This document shows positions 35,110-46,844 of a DNA stretch of 64,000 bases, in pieces. This stretch comes from Piezodorus guildinii (Eukaryota > Arthropoda > Insecta > Hemiptera > Pentatomidae). The notes beneath the pieces are model-generated. The model ran no database searches. It was given only the letters and a program-made list of their open reading frames with translations, and was not told the origin of the DNA. The number at the start of each line of letters is the position of its first letter. Position 1 is the first letter of the stretch. The position numbers and the translations under genes were made by a program. The DNA lies in contig CM041292.1 in the NCBI GenBank assembly GCA_023052935.1, forward strand, positions 84,769,169-84,833,168, written 5' to 3'.

Positions 35110-35334
35110 TCATGAATAATGTTAATGCGAGTGACTGTTATATCAGTAATCTTTAAAGACAAAATACCAACCCACAATTGATGTATATTCACAAAACCAC
35201 ATCCTTATCTTCATTCAAACATCAATTATTTTTCCACTTCCTTAGCTATATTTCGCATTTAGATAAGTTATATAATACTTATTTCTTTAATATATAGTAA
35301 CAATATATTTATTGTTTATAAGCGCACATATGTA

Positions 35335-35345
<11 letters not shown>
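35110..35345 (+). repeat. Unclassified repeat R5, copy 1
   Basis: It is collinear with 36,930-37,200: cacaattgatgtatattcac against cacaattgataaatattcac, ttatcttcattcaaacatca against ttatcttcatttaccatcaa, ttccacttccttagc against ttccacatccttagc, and tttattgtttataagcgcac against tttattgtttattagtgcac. An (AT)n tract follows it. Confidence 0.6.

Positions 35346-35372
<27 letters not shown>
35337..35372. repeat. (AT)n microsatellite
   Basis: About 36 nt of AT dinucleotides at the right edge of repeat R5 copy 1. Confidence 0.95.
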
Positions 35373-35376
<4 letters not shown>

Positions 35377-35684
35377 GTAATGCAGAAATTATTATGTAAA
35401 ATTTTATTTTATAATTTTTAATAATTTATAATTTAAGTAAATAATTGTTACCATAAACCGGAAGAGTACAAGCGTTATGCTAGACTATATTTATAATTCA
35501 TTAAAAAATATACATGTCTAATAAAATGTATTTTTAATAATCTCAACAATATAAAAAGAACTATAATAATCATAGTCAACTGAAATAGTGGCTGATGAAA
35601 TAAACATGAAGTACTCGTTGTGTAAAGTGTTAGTGTGGGAATAATTCTGGAAGAAATAATAGAATATAATCAGATGTAAAAGCA

Positions 35685-35880
35685 ACGGCTACTTTACACG
35701 GTCTTGATTGCCCGCCGACGGGATCCCTAGCCATTTCTTCTGAAGAAAAAGATAAGGAAGTTGAACGACCTCCAGGGATTACTGCTGAAAAAGATCAGGT
35801 AACCCTAAGTGTTTTATGGCGAGAAGGGGGAGTCAAACAGGTACAGAACCTATCACACTGGAGGCCTAATTGCTAGTTCA
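35685..35880 (-). mobile_element. Possible tRNA-derived SINE, unclassified
   Basis: A GC-rich block. Read on the minus strand, gaactagcaattaggcctcc and a B-box-like ctgtttgactccc suggest a degenerate tRNA-like head, followed by a body ending atcccgtcggcgggcaatca. There is no second copy in the window and no certain target-site duplication. It could be a different repeat. Confidence 0.35.
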
Positions 35881-36084
35881 AGTACTTTGTAGTCAGTGTA
35901 GAATACACCAGGATGTTTGGTATAATGATATTCCCTTGTTAATAAATGTGAATTATAATTACTTATAATAGTAACATTCTTAAGACTAACGAATATAAAG
36001 AATATATACAGAAGGAAAAGCCCGAGTGGTTGTCAAGAGAGAAAGCAATTTAACTATTATTACTTTGCCTAATAATAATAATGG

Positions 36085-36815
36085 GCTTGGATGCCGATAC
36101 CAACAAATGTTGCTTACACAGATCTTCCAATGACCGCCGTACAAGTTCAATCCTCCGAAATCTGACAGCAAAATCCTCCTACCGATGCGTCGGTATACCT
36201 CATGGACGCCTACCAGGATGGTTAGTACACATTAACTTTTTGAGAATTCATAGGTAGAAATAATCGGTAGTCATTCCTGTGACAACTATTTTATTATTGC
36301 CGACATAGATATCGACTCAAACATGTGAGCCATCATCAGGGCATCAGTGCTCCCATAAAAAGTTTATTGAGTTTATACTTGACATGGCTCTGCATAAACT
36401 TGATGAGAAGAGTAAAAAGCCACGTCAAGCATAAGCACAAGTTTTTATGGGAGTTTTTGCTTGACGTGGCTTTGCATAAACTCCATGTCAAGAGTAAAAT
36501 GCCATGTAAAGCATAAACTACCATAATAACTTGAGTTTATGTTTGACATGGCTCACAGATGCCCTGATGATGACTCATGTTTGAGCAGATCTGTTGGCAA
36601 TATTGAAATATTTTTCACACGACTGTCTCCCGATTATTTCTACCTATTATAGTTTTTGGGAATTCGTTGTTCACAGAGCCTAACAAATGCTGTTACCGTA
36701 ATTATACTGACAAGGCAGAAGCTCTGTGATTCCGCGTAGTGTAACCAGCATTTCTCTTTGGAACAAATATTTTACGTCGTATCTTATTCCATAAAAACCT
36801 CAAGGTCTATTATTA
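36085..36815 (+). mobile_element. Non-LTR (Jockey-like) RT fragment split by a foldback element
   Basis: One uninterrupted plus-strand frame covers KCCLHRSSNDRRT, then KSSYRCVGIPHGRLPGW and LVHI. This corresponds to the family's SYLSxRR...VGVPQGSVLGP...YI segment, with H and R replacing Q and S in motif B. The foldback element at 36,250-36,652 then intervenes. Past it, a block reading ISLWNKYFTSYLI fits the helix after motif C. The missing catalytic residues show it is dead. The right end abuts an H-family left-end fragment at 36,819. The minus-strand frame at 35,986-36,171 is antisense to this. Confidence 0.6.
36250..36652. mobile_element. Foldback element inserted in an RT fragment
   Basis: The left (taggtagaaataatcgg, catgtgagccatcatcaggg) and right (gccctgatgatgactcatg, ccgattatttctaccta) ends are imperfect inverted repeats of about 110 nt. 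The centre has further nested inverted segments built from variants of cataaactnnatgtcaag. The direct repeat tttttgrgaattc flanks it at 36,237-36,249 and 36,653-36,665 (one mismatch). It shares its core with the palindrome at 209-487 but is longer and more diverged. It has no coding capacity. Confidence 0.75.
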
Positions 36816-36818
36816 TTA

Positions 36819-36885
36819 CTTTCACTTACCTATTTTTTAAATATATAGTAAGGGAAAGTATTGCGATAATGAAAATTAAAGGCAA
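36819..36885 (+). mobile_element. H-family left-end fragment
   Basis: It consists only of ctttcacttacc, a tatatagtaaggg-type palindrome arm and aaagtattgcgataatgaaa. Sequence then departs from the family. Confidence 0.6.
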
Positions 36886-36929
36886 TGAACCAATATCTTA
36901 GAATAGAATATCAGATAAAAAAAACATTT

Positions 36930-37200
36930 ATTAAATGTTTATGTTTATTATTAAAATTTTAACCATAAAAAGTTTTTAATAAATGTAGCACAATTGATAA
37001 ATATTCACAAAACATTTTTATCTTCATTTACCATCAATTTTTTTTTCCACATCCTTAGCCACCTTTCTCAAGAATGTAAAATTATTTATTTAGTTAACCT
37101 ATATAATATTTAATTTCCATTAAAAGATGTAATTACATTTATTGTTTATTAGTGCACATAGGTATGAATTAAGAATTATAATTACTGAACTTATTTCATC
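36930..37200 (+). repeat. Unclassified repeat R5, copy 2
   Basis: Partner of 35,110-35,345. Its right edge (ggtatgaattaagaattata) has a counterpart at 41,160-41,180 (ggtatgaattgagaattaca). In both places H-family sequence follows closely. Confidence 0.6.
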
Positions 37201-37204
37201 CATA

Positions 37205-38503
37205 GTACGTAAAGAGTTTACTCCGGAAATACACGTTATAGGATCTTTTAAGTCCAAATGACCAAGTCCCGCAAAAAGGTCTGTTAGTGAGTCCGTGTGA
37301 GGTAAGTCTAACGCGAAAACGAAAAGTCGTATGAAACTGAAATTGCATATTTAAGACAACTATACTCTCGAGATGTTACAGAAACTTTTTCATCAAAATC
37401 AGATGAACAGAAGAGTCACTTTTTATCCATGCATAAAGCACTTATTTACGATTTTAACGATAACGGCTCTAACGATTTTGATTAAACTCGCTACATAGAT
37501 ATAGATTTTAATATAATGTAGGCCTCATTCTGATTGAAAAAGGTCTGATAGGGCTTAAACGCAAATATTTTAAATTTTCCTTCCTCTAAAGTACCTTTAA
37601 TTTAGTAGATTCTATCAATATAACCATATCATTTTTACTTTCACTTACTATATATAGATCATGAAAATTTTCGAATTCTAGTTTTCAACGGAAATACACG
37701 TTTTAGGGTCTCCTGAGTCCAAATGACCAAGTCCCGCAAAAAGGTCTGTGTGTGTGTGAGTGTGGTAACCCTCGGGCGAAAACTAAAAGTGTTATGAAAC
37801 TGAAATTTCATATTTAAGATAACTATACGCCCGAGATATTACAAAATCTTTTTTATCTAAATCAGCTAACCAGAACTTTATACCATGCATTTTGCACCTT
37901 TTTACGATTTACTCAAAAACGGCGCTAACGATTTTGATTAAACTCGTTGTATGGATGTAAAATTTAATAGGCTTTAATATCATGCAGATTTCATTCTGAT
38001 TGAAATTGTCTGACATGGCTTCAATGCCGATATTTTAAATTTTCTTCCTTTAAAGTACGTTTGATTTTATAGATTTAAAAAAAAAATGGAACATCATCCT
38101 TTTAGCATTGATGAATAACGGGTAAATATGCAAGTTGAGCGAATTTTATAAACAACTAAAGGAGAAAAGTACTTAAATATTTTTGAATACAATTTTTGCG
38201 TTTTTTAACACAAGAATAGTAATTTAGATGTATAATATGCCGTTGGATAGCTAAAGATTTTAGAAAAAATATTATCTAATATACGGAATTTTAAAGGTTA
38301 ATGGAGAGTGATGAAAAGCCGATGAAACTAACTGATTGTTGTTGATAAAAATATAATAGATTATTTAATAAAACATATGTTTCTATTGAAATTAAAAAAA
38401 AATAATTCGTTAACAATTTGTTTGTATCTTTCAATGTATTTAAAATTTTTTAAATTGATTTTAACAACAGAGGTAAGTGAAAGTCGTGTGTTGCGCGCAC
38501 CCG
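37205..38503 (+). mobile_element. H-family element with a duplicated head (head-head-tail)
   Basis: The first head (37,205-37,637) lacks its extreme left end, and is cut at ataaccatatcatttttact where the second head begins with ctttcacttactatatatag at 37,638. The second head (short GT tract gtgtgtgtgtgagtgtgg, about 37,747-37,764) continues into a full tail ending gaggtaagtgaaagtcgtgt then gcacccg at 38,503. Divergence is higher than in the main array. The head-head junction differs from the array's, so this looks like an independent duplication. Confidence 0.8.
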
Positions 38504-38521
38504 ATTTTTTAGTACAGATAA

Positions 38522-38713
38522 AAAACATATGTTTCTATTGGAACTGAAAGTAATTATTTCTTTAACGATTTATTCTTTTTATTCATCAAATCTTTATTTG
38601 CATAGAATACATCTGCACAGTTATAAAACATTGATTTTAAAGATTTTTTTTTTCAATTCTAACTGTATTTAAAAATGCAGAGGTAAGTGAAAGTCGTTTG
38701 ATGGGAGCACCAG
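38522..38713 (+). mobile_element. H-family extra tail fragment
   Basis: It starts with aaaaaacatatgtttctattg, has a private insertion or replacement in the middle, and ends with gaggtaagtgaaagtcgttt then gcaccag. It repeats the tail arrangement seen after the main array. Confidence 0.65.
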
Positions 38714-40574
38714 GTTTTTTTCAGCTATAGTTATAGTTTTAGAGGCCTCGTAATGTTTTTGATACAATGATGGGAAATTATTATATCATAAGTCGTATGA
38801 CTACATACAATATGATTTAATTGATACAATATTGACTATAAAAGATAATTCCAGATCTTGCTATATTGGCCGATGAACGCGACATACCTTACAGTGATTC
38901 CACATTAATTATTTAGTGGCGAAATGTAAATTAAATGCCTTAAGTATTATTTACTTGGATTATATTGCGCCATGGAAAAACATAGGCAACAGGTGTGATA
39001 ACTGATTACGTCAAATACGTTCATGATACAAATAAAATATCTGCCATTTTTTTAAATTGTCAATAAACTTCCCGCCTAAGAATGAAAGCTTCTATATTTA
39101 GTTGTTATCGATTAGTTTACTGTGAATGCGTCCTTGACATTCCAACAGATGTTTAGTACGTGGAACCACCTCAATAAAGAAAGTGTTTACAATTACAGGT
39201 AAGAGTTCCCGAATAAGAAGTAACAATTAAATAATACAAATATTCAGGTTGTAATTTTTTGACTTCCCAATAAATGATTATTATTATGTTTATTTAGAAC
39301 ATTTATTAGGTGCCATAGTTACGTGTGTTGCGCGCACCAGATTTTTTAACAGCATAACACCGCGCGCTAACCCTTGAATTGCAATAGTAATATATTTTTT
39401 TAACACACTTCTTTTTTTTTTAACATATCTTTGCTCAATTATAAATTTACAAGATGGTATCCCACGGCTCAGGAATATTTCATTTTATATTAATTTAAAA
39501 GTATCTGCGTCATGTTATAGAGTAACTATGGTGTATTAAACTTCTGTCAATCAGAGTTACCCGTTCAAATAAGCACAACAAATGAAGTCATTACAATACT
39601 TGTTGCTAGTTCTTCATTTCATTCTTTCAAAGTAGAATAACATAGCAGTAGAAATAGGCAAAGCCTTAATTACTGCATATGTTTCAACTTTTAAACATAA
39701 TCGTTGTATATCATTGTTTTTTTAGGATTAATGAATCAATTATTGAAATGTTTTTAAGTTTCTTAAAAATTTTTTTTTTTTTTTAAACCAATGACAATTG
39801 AACTTGCCTTCATGACAACCAAACATAACATTTATACGATCTAATGAGTTCAAATATATTCCTTACATATCTTATATATCTTACTATCTTTATACTTGTT
39901 AGATTAAGATTCTTAGATTAAGTTGATTCCTTGTGGTTAGGAATAAGACCTTGAAATAAGTAGATATTTTTTTTAGGAGATGTATAAGTTTTGAAATATT
40001 TGCAAACCAATTTTTTTAGAGGTTTTAAACTTTATTTCCAGCTATTTAGAGGGCGTATTTTCCAAAACCCATCTCCACAACAAGGGGATCCATACGTTAA
40101 ATATTTCAGCTTTTCAGCATAGCCATCGCCGTTTTTGAGATATGAACACAAACGTGAGGGAAATGATACTTTCTTTTATAACTATAATTTATAAATACCC
40201 ACTGTCAATGCATACTTTTATAACACCAAACAATTCATACTATAATGTAATAAATTAGTCACAAGCAAGACTTGGTCAGATGTAGACACTAAAATCGTGA
40301 AGCACAATGGAGGTATCTTATAAAGTGTAAGGTCAGGACGTTTCGGACGACTTAGGTAGCCTTCCTCAAAGCACACAAAAAGTAAGGAAAGACGTTTAAA
40401 TTTTAGCCATGAATAGTTTTCACGAATAATAGTTGAAGTATATATAATACATATAATATAAGTGTGTATGCAAAAGTTTCAGAAAAATAATTAAAGTTAT
40501 CTTTTGACATTCATTAAAAAAAAGATTCCGTAAATAAATAAAGTAAATAAGGCATACCTTTATGACATGTACAG
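38714..40574. other. AT-rich stretch with a 20-bp H-family end fragment
   Basis: The only recognisable item is acgtgtgttgcgcgcaccag at 39,321-39,340, the last bases of an H tail. A T run lies near 39,770-39,785. No gene supported. Confidence 0.45.
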
Positions 40575-40737
40575 TAGGGGTGGGCATAATCGAATGACGA
40601 TTATCGGATAATTCGATTATTACAATCATTCGGATTAATCGATAATCGGATTAATCGGTTTGGATAAGCGAATGATCATTCGAACTGAACTGTTTAACGA
40701 TAAACGAGGTATTATAAGGAGTTCGGATAATCCAACG
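40575..40737. mobile_element. hAT-type MITE, left half only
   Basis: It starts taggggtgggcataatcgaa and follows the 5,080-5,407 copy closely through aagcgaatgatcattcgaac and tataaggag. It then breaks off just before a T run at 40,742-40,763. The right terminal repeat is missing, so the copy is truncated and has no target-site duplication. Confidence 0.8.
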
Positions 40738-41210
40738 ACCCCTTTTTTTTTTTTTTTTTTTAATAGATACTATTTTAATAATATAGCGGTTTATATCTAT
40801 TTATAGGAAAAGATACCTTTTGTTCGAGGCTTGCAGGAATATATATTTTTCCTTGATCATTATCCTTTATTTTTTCTGTTCATCTTACACAGTAGCTCTT
40901 CTAAGCTGCAGGTGCAGATATTTCACAGAAGGTTGACTAGCGGGATGTGTAACCGCGATCTCTTCACTATACCTTGGCATTTCCGCCTTGTAAAAACCAT
41001 ACAGTCTTGCAGATGTTTAATGCGCCTTCGATCAGTATGTTAAAAAATCACAATGAACTTTCTGTTTTTTATTTTCCTTTAGTGGAGATTATTTACTAAT
41101 TACAGATAGACTTACCAAATATTTAGGTTAAATTGGTTTACAATAAAAGTCAGTGGTATGAATTGAGAATTACAACGTAAAAGTACTAACTGTGAGTATT
41201 TAAGTTTTTA
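40738..41210. other. T run and unclassified sequence
   Basis: A T run of about 22 nt, then AT-rich sequence. The frame at 40,831-41,043 has no motif I recognise. The last ~60 nt resemble the right edge of repeat R5. Confidence 0.4.
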
Positions 41211-41802
41211 CTTTCACTCAATTACATATGAAATAAATAGTAAGGGAAAGTAGAATTTAATGGGCTTTAATATGATGCTTCATTCTGATTGAAATAGTCT
41301 GACATGGCTTAAATGCCGATATTTTAAATTTTCTTTCCCTAAAGTACCTTAAATTTAGTAGATTAAAAAAAAATTAACTATATGATCGCATTAACATTGA
41401 TAAAAACAAGTAAATATATGAGTTGAATGAATATGATATCCAACTAAAGGAGAAAAGAAGAAACCAATATATTGTATGCAAGTTTTGTGTTTTTGAACAT
41501 ACTTACACATTAATATAGATGTATAGTACACCATTGGAAAACCAAAGATTTAAGAAACAAATTTATACACAAAATCGTAAAAGTTAATAGACAGTGATGA
41601 AACGCCGATAAAACTAACTTATTGTTGTAGATAATAATATAATAAATTATTTAATAAAACTCATGTTTCGGAAATCAATTAAATTAGTTCGTGATCATTT
41701 CAATATAAAAAAATCACTTAATGCATTCCAATTTTCATTAATAAATTCTTCAATTGATTTTAACAATATAGGTAAGTGAAAGTCATGGGGATAGGGCACC
41801 AG
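41211..41802 (+). mobile_element. H-family element, internally deleted head plus tail
   Basis: It starts ctttcactcaattac and jumps soon after to tttaatgggctttaatatga, so the GT tract and the left half of the head are missing. It then runs collinearly to the tail end ggtaagtgaaagtcatgggg then gcaccag. It is rather diverged. Confidence 0.75.
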
Positions 41803-41970
41803 ATTTAAAAAAAAAATTGAATTCCAAATTTTATCATTAAAAGGGAAATAGGTATTTGATGTTACCAAAGAATCCCTGTGGCATCGATACGCAAATTCGA
41901 AATTATTTTATCTACTGAACTTCGGTTATCAGGGTGCCAGACAACACCCACTCGGCCATTCCGCCCTTTG

Positions 41971-42243
41971 CACTTACCTATACTATGTTAAAAAATATAT
42001 TAGGAATAAATAGTAGTTCTATCATGAAAATTATCGAATCATCGCTGTTGGAAGGCTAAAAATGTTATTTGACATAAAAAGATGTAAATGATAATTAAGA
42101 TAATAATTTCCATTGTTATATTATTTAATCTAAAATAAATGTTTTCATCAAAACAAAATAATAATGTTTTCAACTTCAATTTACTTTAAAATTCTAAAAT
42201 TGATTTTAAGTAGTGATGTAAGTAAAATTTGTGGGTTGCGCGA
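41971..42243 (+). mobile_element. H-family mini-copy, strongly diverged
   Basis: A short derivative with a left end cacttacctatactatg, a central ggaaggctaaaaatgttatt block and a right end gatgtaagtaaaatttgtgg. It is joined mostly from end sequences. Assignment is by order of blocks. Confidence 0.5.
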
Positions 42244-43090
42244 ATTTTTTTTGCATTGTTAAGAACTAATGTAATGAATTCCACAGGAAGTTTTGACTCG
42301 AGTTATAAAGTTGAAATAAATAAATAAATAAAAAACAAACAAAAACAACTTAACCGAAGGAGTCAGTATATTCATCGTAAATTTTCTGATAAAGAGAGCG
42401 GTTCGGTTACGATCACAAATGTCTTTTAGTAATTTTTCTTTATTGTTCCGAGAATCTCGGCTCTTATACTAGGGCCCCCTACTACAGAGTGGGAGGGAGG
42501 GGGAGCAGAATATTTAAGGGGCCATTGAGGAGACAAACAATTCTGGAAAGGAAGAGGATGACAAGAAGTGGGATCGATGGGGCAGCCCTTCTAGGGCACC
42601 GCCAGCGCGGCTCCTCTCCCGAAGGGTTGGTTCCTCGTCGAAGGCCAAAACAACCCTCTGTAGGTCGCGGCTTTGAACGTCAACACATTTATCTACAGTT
42701 TGGGGAAGTAAATTACTAAATGAAAAATGGATTTCAAAAACAGAATTTCCATATTACTATTATAGACACTGATTTCTAGAACCAGATAATTTTTAACCAA
42801 ACATCCTTTCTTTTCTTAGTTCTTCCACTCATGCAAAATAAACACATAAAACTTCTCCTCCTCTCACTCTCTCCTTTTCTATATCTTCTTTTCTCTTACT
42901 CTCCATACATATATAAAATAAAACGAACGTGATTTTTGTTTTCGCGAACTTTCTGAACAGATATTGATATGCTTTTCACCATCATTTAGGGCATTCTTAC
43001 CTGAAAGTTTATAAGTAAAATACATTGCACTTCAGCTTTTCATTAAACTGAAAAAAAAAATTTTCTGTAGCCAATCCATCAAAAAAAAAT
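42244..43090. other. Intervening DNA with an (AAAT)n tract and a GC-rich patch
   Basis: A tract of (aaat)n/(aaac)n lies at 42,313-42,348. The segment 42,470-42,710 is clearly GC-richer (gggagggagggggagc, ccgccagcgcggctcctc) and open for 76 codons on the plus strand, with arginine-rich, low-complexity translation. No motif is recognised. It may be a repeat relic or part of an untranslated exon. Confidence 0.35.
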
Positions 43091-43957
43091 CTGGTGCGGG
43101 CAACACACGACTCTCACTTACCTCCGTTGTTAAAATCAATTAAAGAATTTTCAAAGACAGTCAGAGATAAAAATTGGTGAAACTATTAAAGAATTAATTA
43201 AATTGAATTTCTATAGAAACATGTGTTATATTAAAAAATATATTAAATTATTATCTAAAACAATCATTTAGTTTTATCGGTTTTTTATTACTCTTTATTA
43301 ACTTTTATAAGCTTGTGTATGAGATAATATTTTATCTAAAATCTTTAGCTTTCCAACGGTATATTATACATGTGTATTACTGTTCTTATGTTCAAAAACG
43401 AAAAATTGCATTAAAAAAATATTTTTTCTGTTTTCTCCATTAGTTGTTTTTTAAATTCGCACAACTTACATATTTAGCTGTTATTTGTCAATGCTAACAA
43501 GATAATTTGGTTATTTTTATAGAATCTACAAAATTGAAGGTACTTTAGGGGAAGAAAATTTTAAATATCAGCATTCAAGCTCTGTCAGACAATTTTAATC
43601 AGAATCAAAACTACATGATATTATAGCCCATTCAATTTTACATCGATATAGCGAGTTTAATCAAAATCGTCGAAACCGTTTTCGAGAAAATCGAAAAAAG
43701 GTGCAGAATGCATGGTATAAAGAAGAGCCTGGTAACCTCATTTTGATGAAAAAGGTTTTGTAACGCCTCTGGCGTATATTTGTCTTAAATATGAAATTTC
43801 AGTTTCATAGGACTTACCGTTTTCGCCCGGGAGTTACCACACACACAACCACACAGACCTTTTTGCGGGACTTGGTTATTTGGATTCAGGGGACCCTAAA
43901 ATGTGTATTTCCGTTGAAAACAGGTATTCGAAAATTACTATATATAGTAAGTGAAAG
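43091..43957 (-). mobile_element. H-family element, single head plus tail
   Basis: On the minus strand it starts at 43,957 with ctttcacttactatatatag. It lacks the ~25 nt that normally carry gcgatcg next to the left end, has a short GT tract (plus-strand ccacacacacaaccacacag, about 43,838-43,857) and a full tail. It ends at 43,091 (plus-strand ctggtgcgggcaacacacga). The similarity to array units is high. A tail-like fragment on the opposite strand follows at about 43,970-44,050. Confidence 0.85.
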
Positions 43958-44057
43958 TAATTATTCTTGAAATATAAGTAGTAACATAGACGTATAATAT
44001 ACCGTTGAAAAACGCGATATTTAAGGAAAGTTAGAATAGAATTAAAGAAATCGCACA

Positions 44058-44771
44058 AGGTAATATAAAGTAGTTGTTAAGTCATAAACTTATGAACATA
44101 TGTTATTGGCAAAAAGGGGGGTTATGAGAGCTAAATGTTGCCACTGTTGTACAGGAATGTGCATGTTATATTCTTCCTTTTAGTACCAAGATTTTAGAAA
44201 AAATATTACGTACCACATTGTAGGTAAGTTGTTAAAACAAATTGTAAGCTGTAATCAAATCTATAAAATGGCATTGTTATTAATTATTTCCACTCTAAAT
44301 TATTAGATGAAAACATGTTTTACAGTAAACTAAATGGTATTCTCGAGGAAACTAAATCAAACCTTTAAAATGTATTTTAAATAGGTTATTTGGAATATTA
44401 CTTAGTTAGAAATCCTTAAAGGATAGCAACCTTTGTTATTTCTATAGTTTTTGAATATATACATAGATATCAAGTTTTCTTTATGAGAGAAAATTAAATC
44501 TTCTGTGCTTCACTTCAAAATAACAATAAAATAAACTTGACCAATTTTGATTTATGTTTATCATTTCTGCCGACTATTAAATAGGTATAAAATTGAATAG
44601 GGATTATAAAATAAAATTTTTTTTTGCTAATTGCACACTTTTCGTTATGATAAACTAAAATTCCCAAAGTGACAAAACCCTAAATTGTTCAGATATTTTT
44701 TAAAAATAAATGACACCTCAATCAAATAGCATCCGTGCGTTGCAGGGGCGGGTCCACTAGGAAGTGCATTA
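44058..44771. other. AT-rich stretch, no feature recognised
   Basis: The phrase gcaggggcgggtccactagg (44,750-44,769), just before the SINE, resembles a DNA-transposon terminus. The matching other end is not evident past the SINE. Confidence 0.4.
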
Positions 44772-44785
44772 AAGAAATTCTGAGG

Positions 44786-45070
44786 GATCACTTGTAGCTG
44801 GGTGGCTAGCGTAGCAGCCTCCCATGCTAAAGGTCACGGGATCAAACCCGCAGGTGGTCCTAGGATTTTTTAATGGGAGTAAAAAATCCTTAGTTACGCC
44901 GTCCTTCGGAGGGGACGTTAAAAGGTGGTCCCGAGCCTGTGCGATGTCAGGTACTCGTTAAAGATCCCTATTCTAATAAAACCTGGATAGGCAAAATTTA
45001 GGACTCCCACTGTAGCATCGTCCGATTAGCCATAGTAGCATAAAGTGACGTTAAATAAATAAACAACAAC
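44786..45070 (+). mobile_element. SINE family S1 with 14-bp target-site duplication
   Basis: The 5' part is tRNA-like: A-box-like tagctgggtggctagcg and B-box-like gggatcaaacccgcag. The body contains ccgtccttcggaggggacg, ggtggtcccgagcctgtg and gatgtcaggtactcgttaaa. The tail is aaataaataaacaacaac. A perfect duplication, aagaaattctgagg, lies at 44,772-44,785 and 45,071-45,084, so both ends are exactly defined. The truncated relative is at 1,946-2,152. It is non-coding and relied on another element's machinery. The A-rich tail with the 14-bp duplication fits target-primed retrotransposition. Confidence 0.9.
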
Positions 45071-45382
45071 AAGAAATTCTGAGGCCCTTGGTCAACACAT
45101 AGCTTCACCGCTTCATATCAGGGCCTGGTGATTCATAAAGATCTCCCTTATTTCTCCCCTTTCCCTCAAAAAAGAAGATTTGTGAAAACAAAAAAAACAA
45201 TTAATAAGGTATTAGGATAAAATGTGGTTCAGGACTTATGGTATACATAGACAGTATTTAAAACATTCATTTCTTACATATAAATTATGGAAAAGGGTTA
45301 CAGGCAGTATTAACATAAAAATACTAGAATAATGGAAAATTTATATAGATTTTTTAGTTAATCTTAATGCGTTAACGCGTTA

Positions 45383-45560
45383 TTGGGGCGGTCGCCTAAT
45401 GGTCAGCGCGCGTTGCTGTGAACATACCTTCCCAGGCAACCAGATATCCAGAAACTTTGGAACTTCCGAGTTCGTGTCTCAGTCCCGGGAAAGAAGAGAG
45501 CTGGCTTTGAACTCGGCATTAATTCCCGCTCTCATGCCTTTGGCCTGAGCAAAGCAAAAT
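45383..45560 (+). mobile_element. Possible tRNA-derived SINE, unclassified
   Basis: A GC-rich block in AT-rich DNA. ggtcgcctaatggtcagcg is A-box-like (Glu/Asp type) and gagttcgtgtctcagtcccg is a poor B-box. The spacing between them is longer than in a tRNA. There is no other copy and no clear target-site duplication. Confidence 0.35.
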
Positions 45561-46732
45561 TGATAATATAATTATAATAGATTTTCTCAGATTTTAATTA
45601 ATTATTACTTAGAAACCAAATGGGTCAGACCTGACATGAGTGTTATGAGATTTTTGCTTACTTCCTGGTTATGAGAAAACAAGATATCAGAGAAACTATC
45701 CATGAAATAGTAGATTAGAACTTTCTCAATACTAATTCTGGGAGTACAGAGAAAGTATTTAGTATTATATTGAAAACATAAGTTAAACAAACCCTATAAC
45801 ATTCTAAACTTTATGTTACATTTATATATGCTCAAACAGTAGAATAAAATCAATATATAACAATTTAAATTTATTTAACCACCAGAAAAACTCATGTAAT
45901 AACCAGCTTGGCGTTTTATTAGGTAATTTTTTGTCAATGAATCGTAATTAGAAACACATAACAAAAACATATCCCTAAAGACAATACTACATATACATAT
46001 AAGTTATTGAGAATGACACAGATAATTTGGATGATAAGTAAAATAATTATTATTTTATAGTTAATTGAAATTTGTTTATACTTTACGCCTAAAATATTAC
46101 ATTTGAAAATTATAGAAAACTAAATCTTTTAGTTTACGTTTTATTATTATCGATATAATATGTGTAATAAATTGAAATATGTTTGACAAGAAATATTTTA
46201 CATACCAATGAATATATTTAAGTCAAATGATGAAACTATACACATTAAGTAAATAGTATAATAGTAAACTGATATTAAGGTAAAAGTTTAATTTCAATGT
46301 ACAATATTAAACATTTATAACGCATATTAAATTATGACTACGGATCCCATGAATTTGATAAATAAACAAACAACCAGAATTGTTTTTGTTCCCTTTTAAG
46401 GGAAACTGTCAAGGCCTATTCCAAGATGTATCTTAATGTGTTTTCAAATGGTTCAAGGAATGCACGAGGTGAAACCAGCTTATAAGGTGAACATAAATTA
46501 TGATTTATTATATTACAGATATTAATCAGAAGTCAATTCATCAACATAAATAAGCAAATACAAATAATTATCTGGTTCTAAAAACTAAAAAATTTCAAGA
46601 AATTTACTAATTAAAAAAAATAGTAGCAAACATTTCTGAACATTGTTTACTTTTCGGGGGCTCTGGTTTCGTAAACTTCATAAAAAAATCAGTCTTCCAT
46701 TTTTTTAATTTTTTTATAGTTAGTATTCGAGG

Positions 46733-46764
<32 letters not shown>

Positions 46765-46844
46765 ACACATACATACATATATATTTAATGATATTTATAG
46801 TTGTATTATAAATCAAAACGTGGCTGTAACTTTGCAGGCATATA
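45561..46844. other. AT-rich stretch, no feature recognised
   Basis: No supported gene. Frames at 45,605-45,790 and 46,607-46,897 run through simple sequence and show no motif. Confidence 0.45.

Noticed and set aside
42489..42719. 76-codon arginine-rich frame as a small protein gene
   Set aside because: Low-complexity, GC-rich translation without a known motif, and no supporting context.
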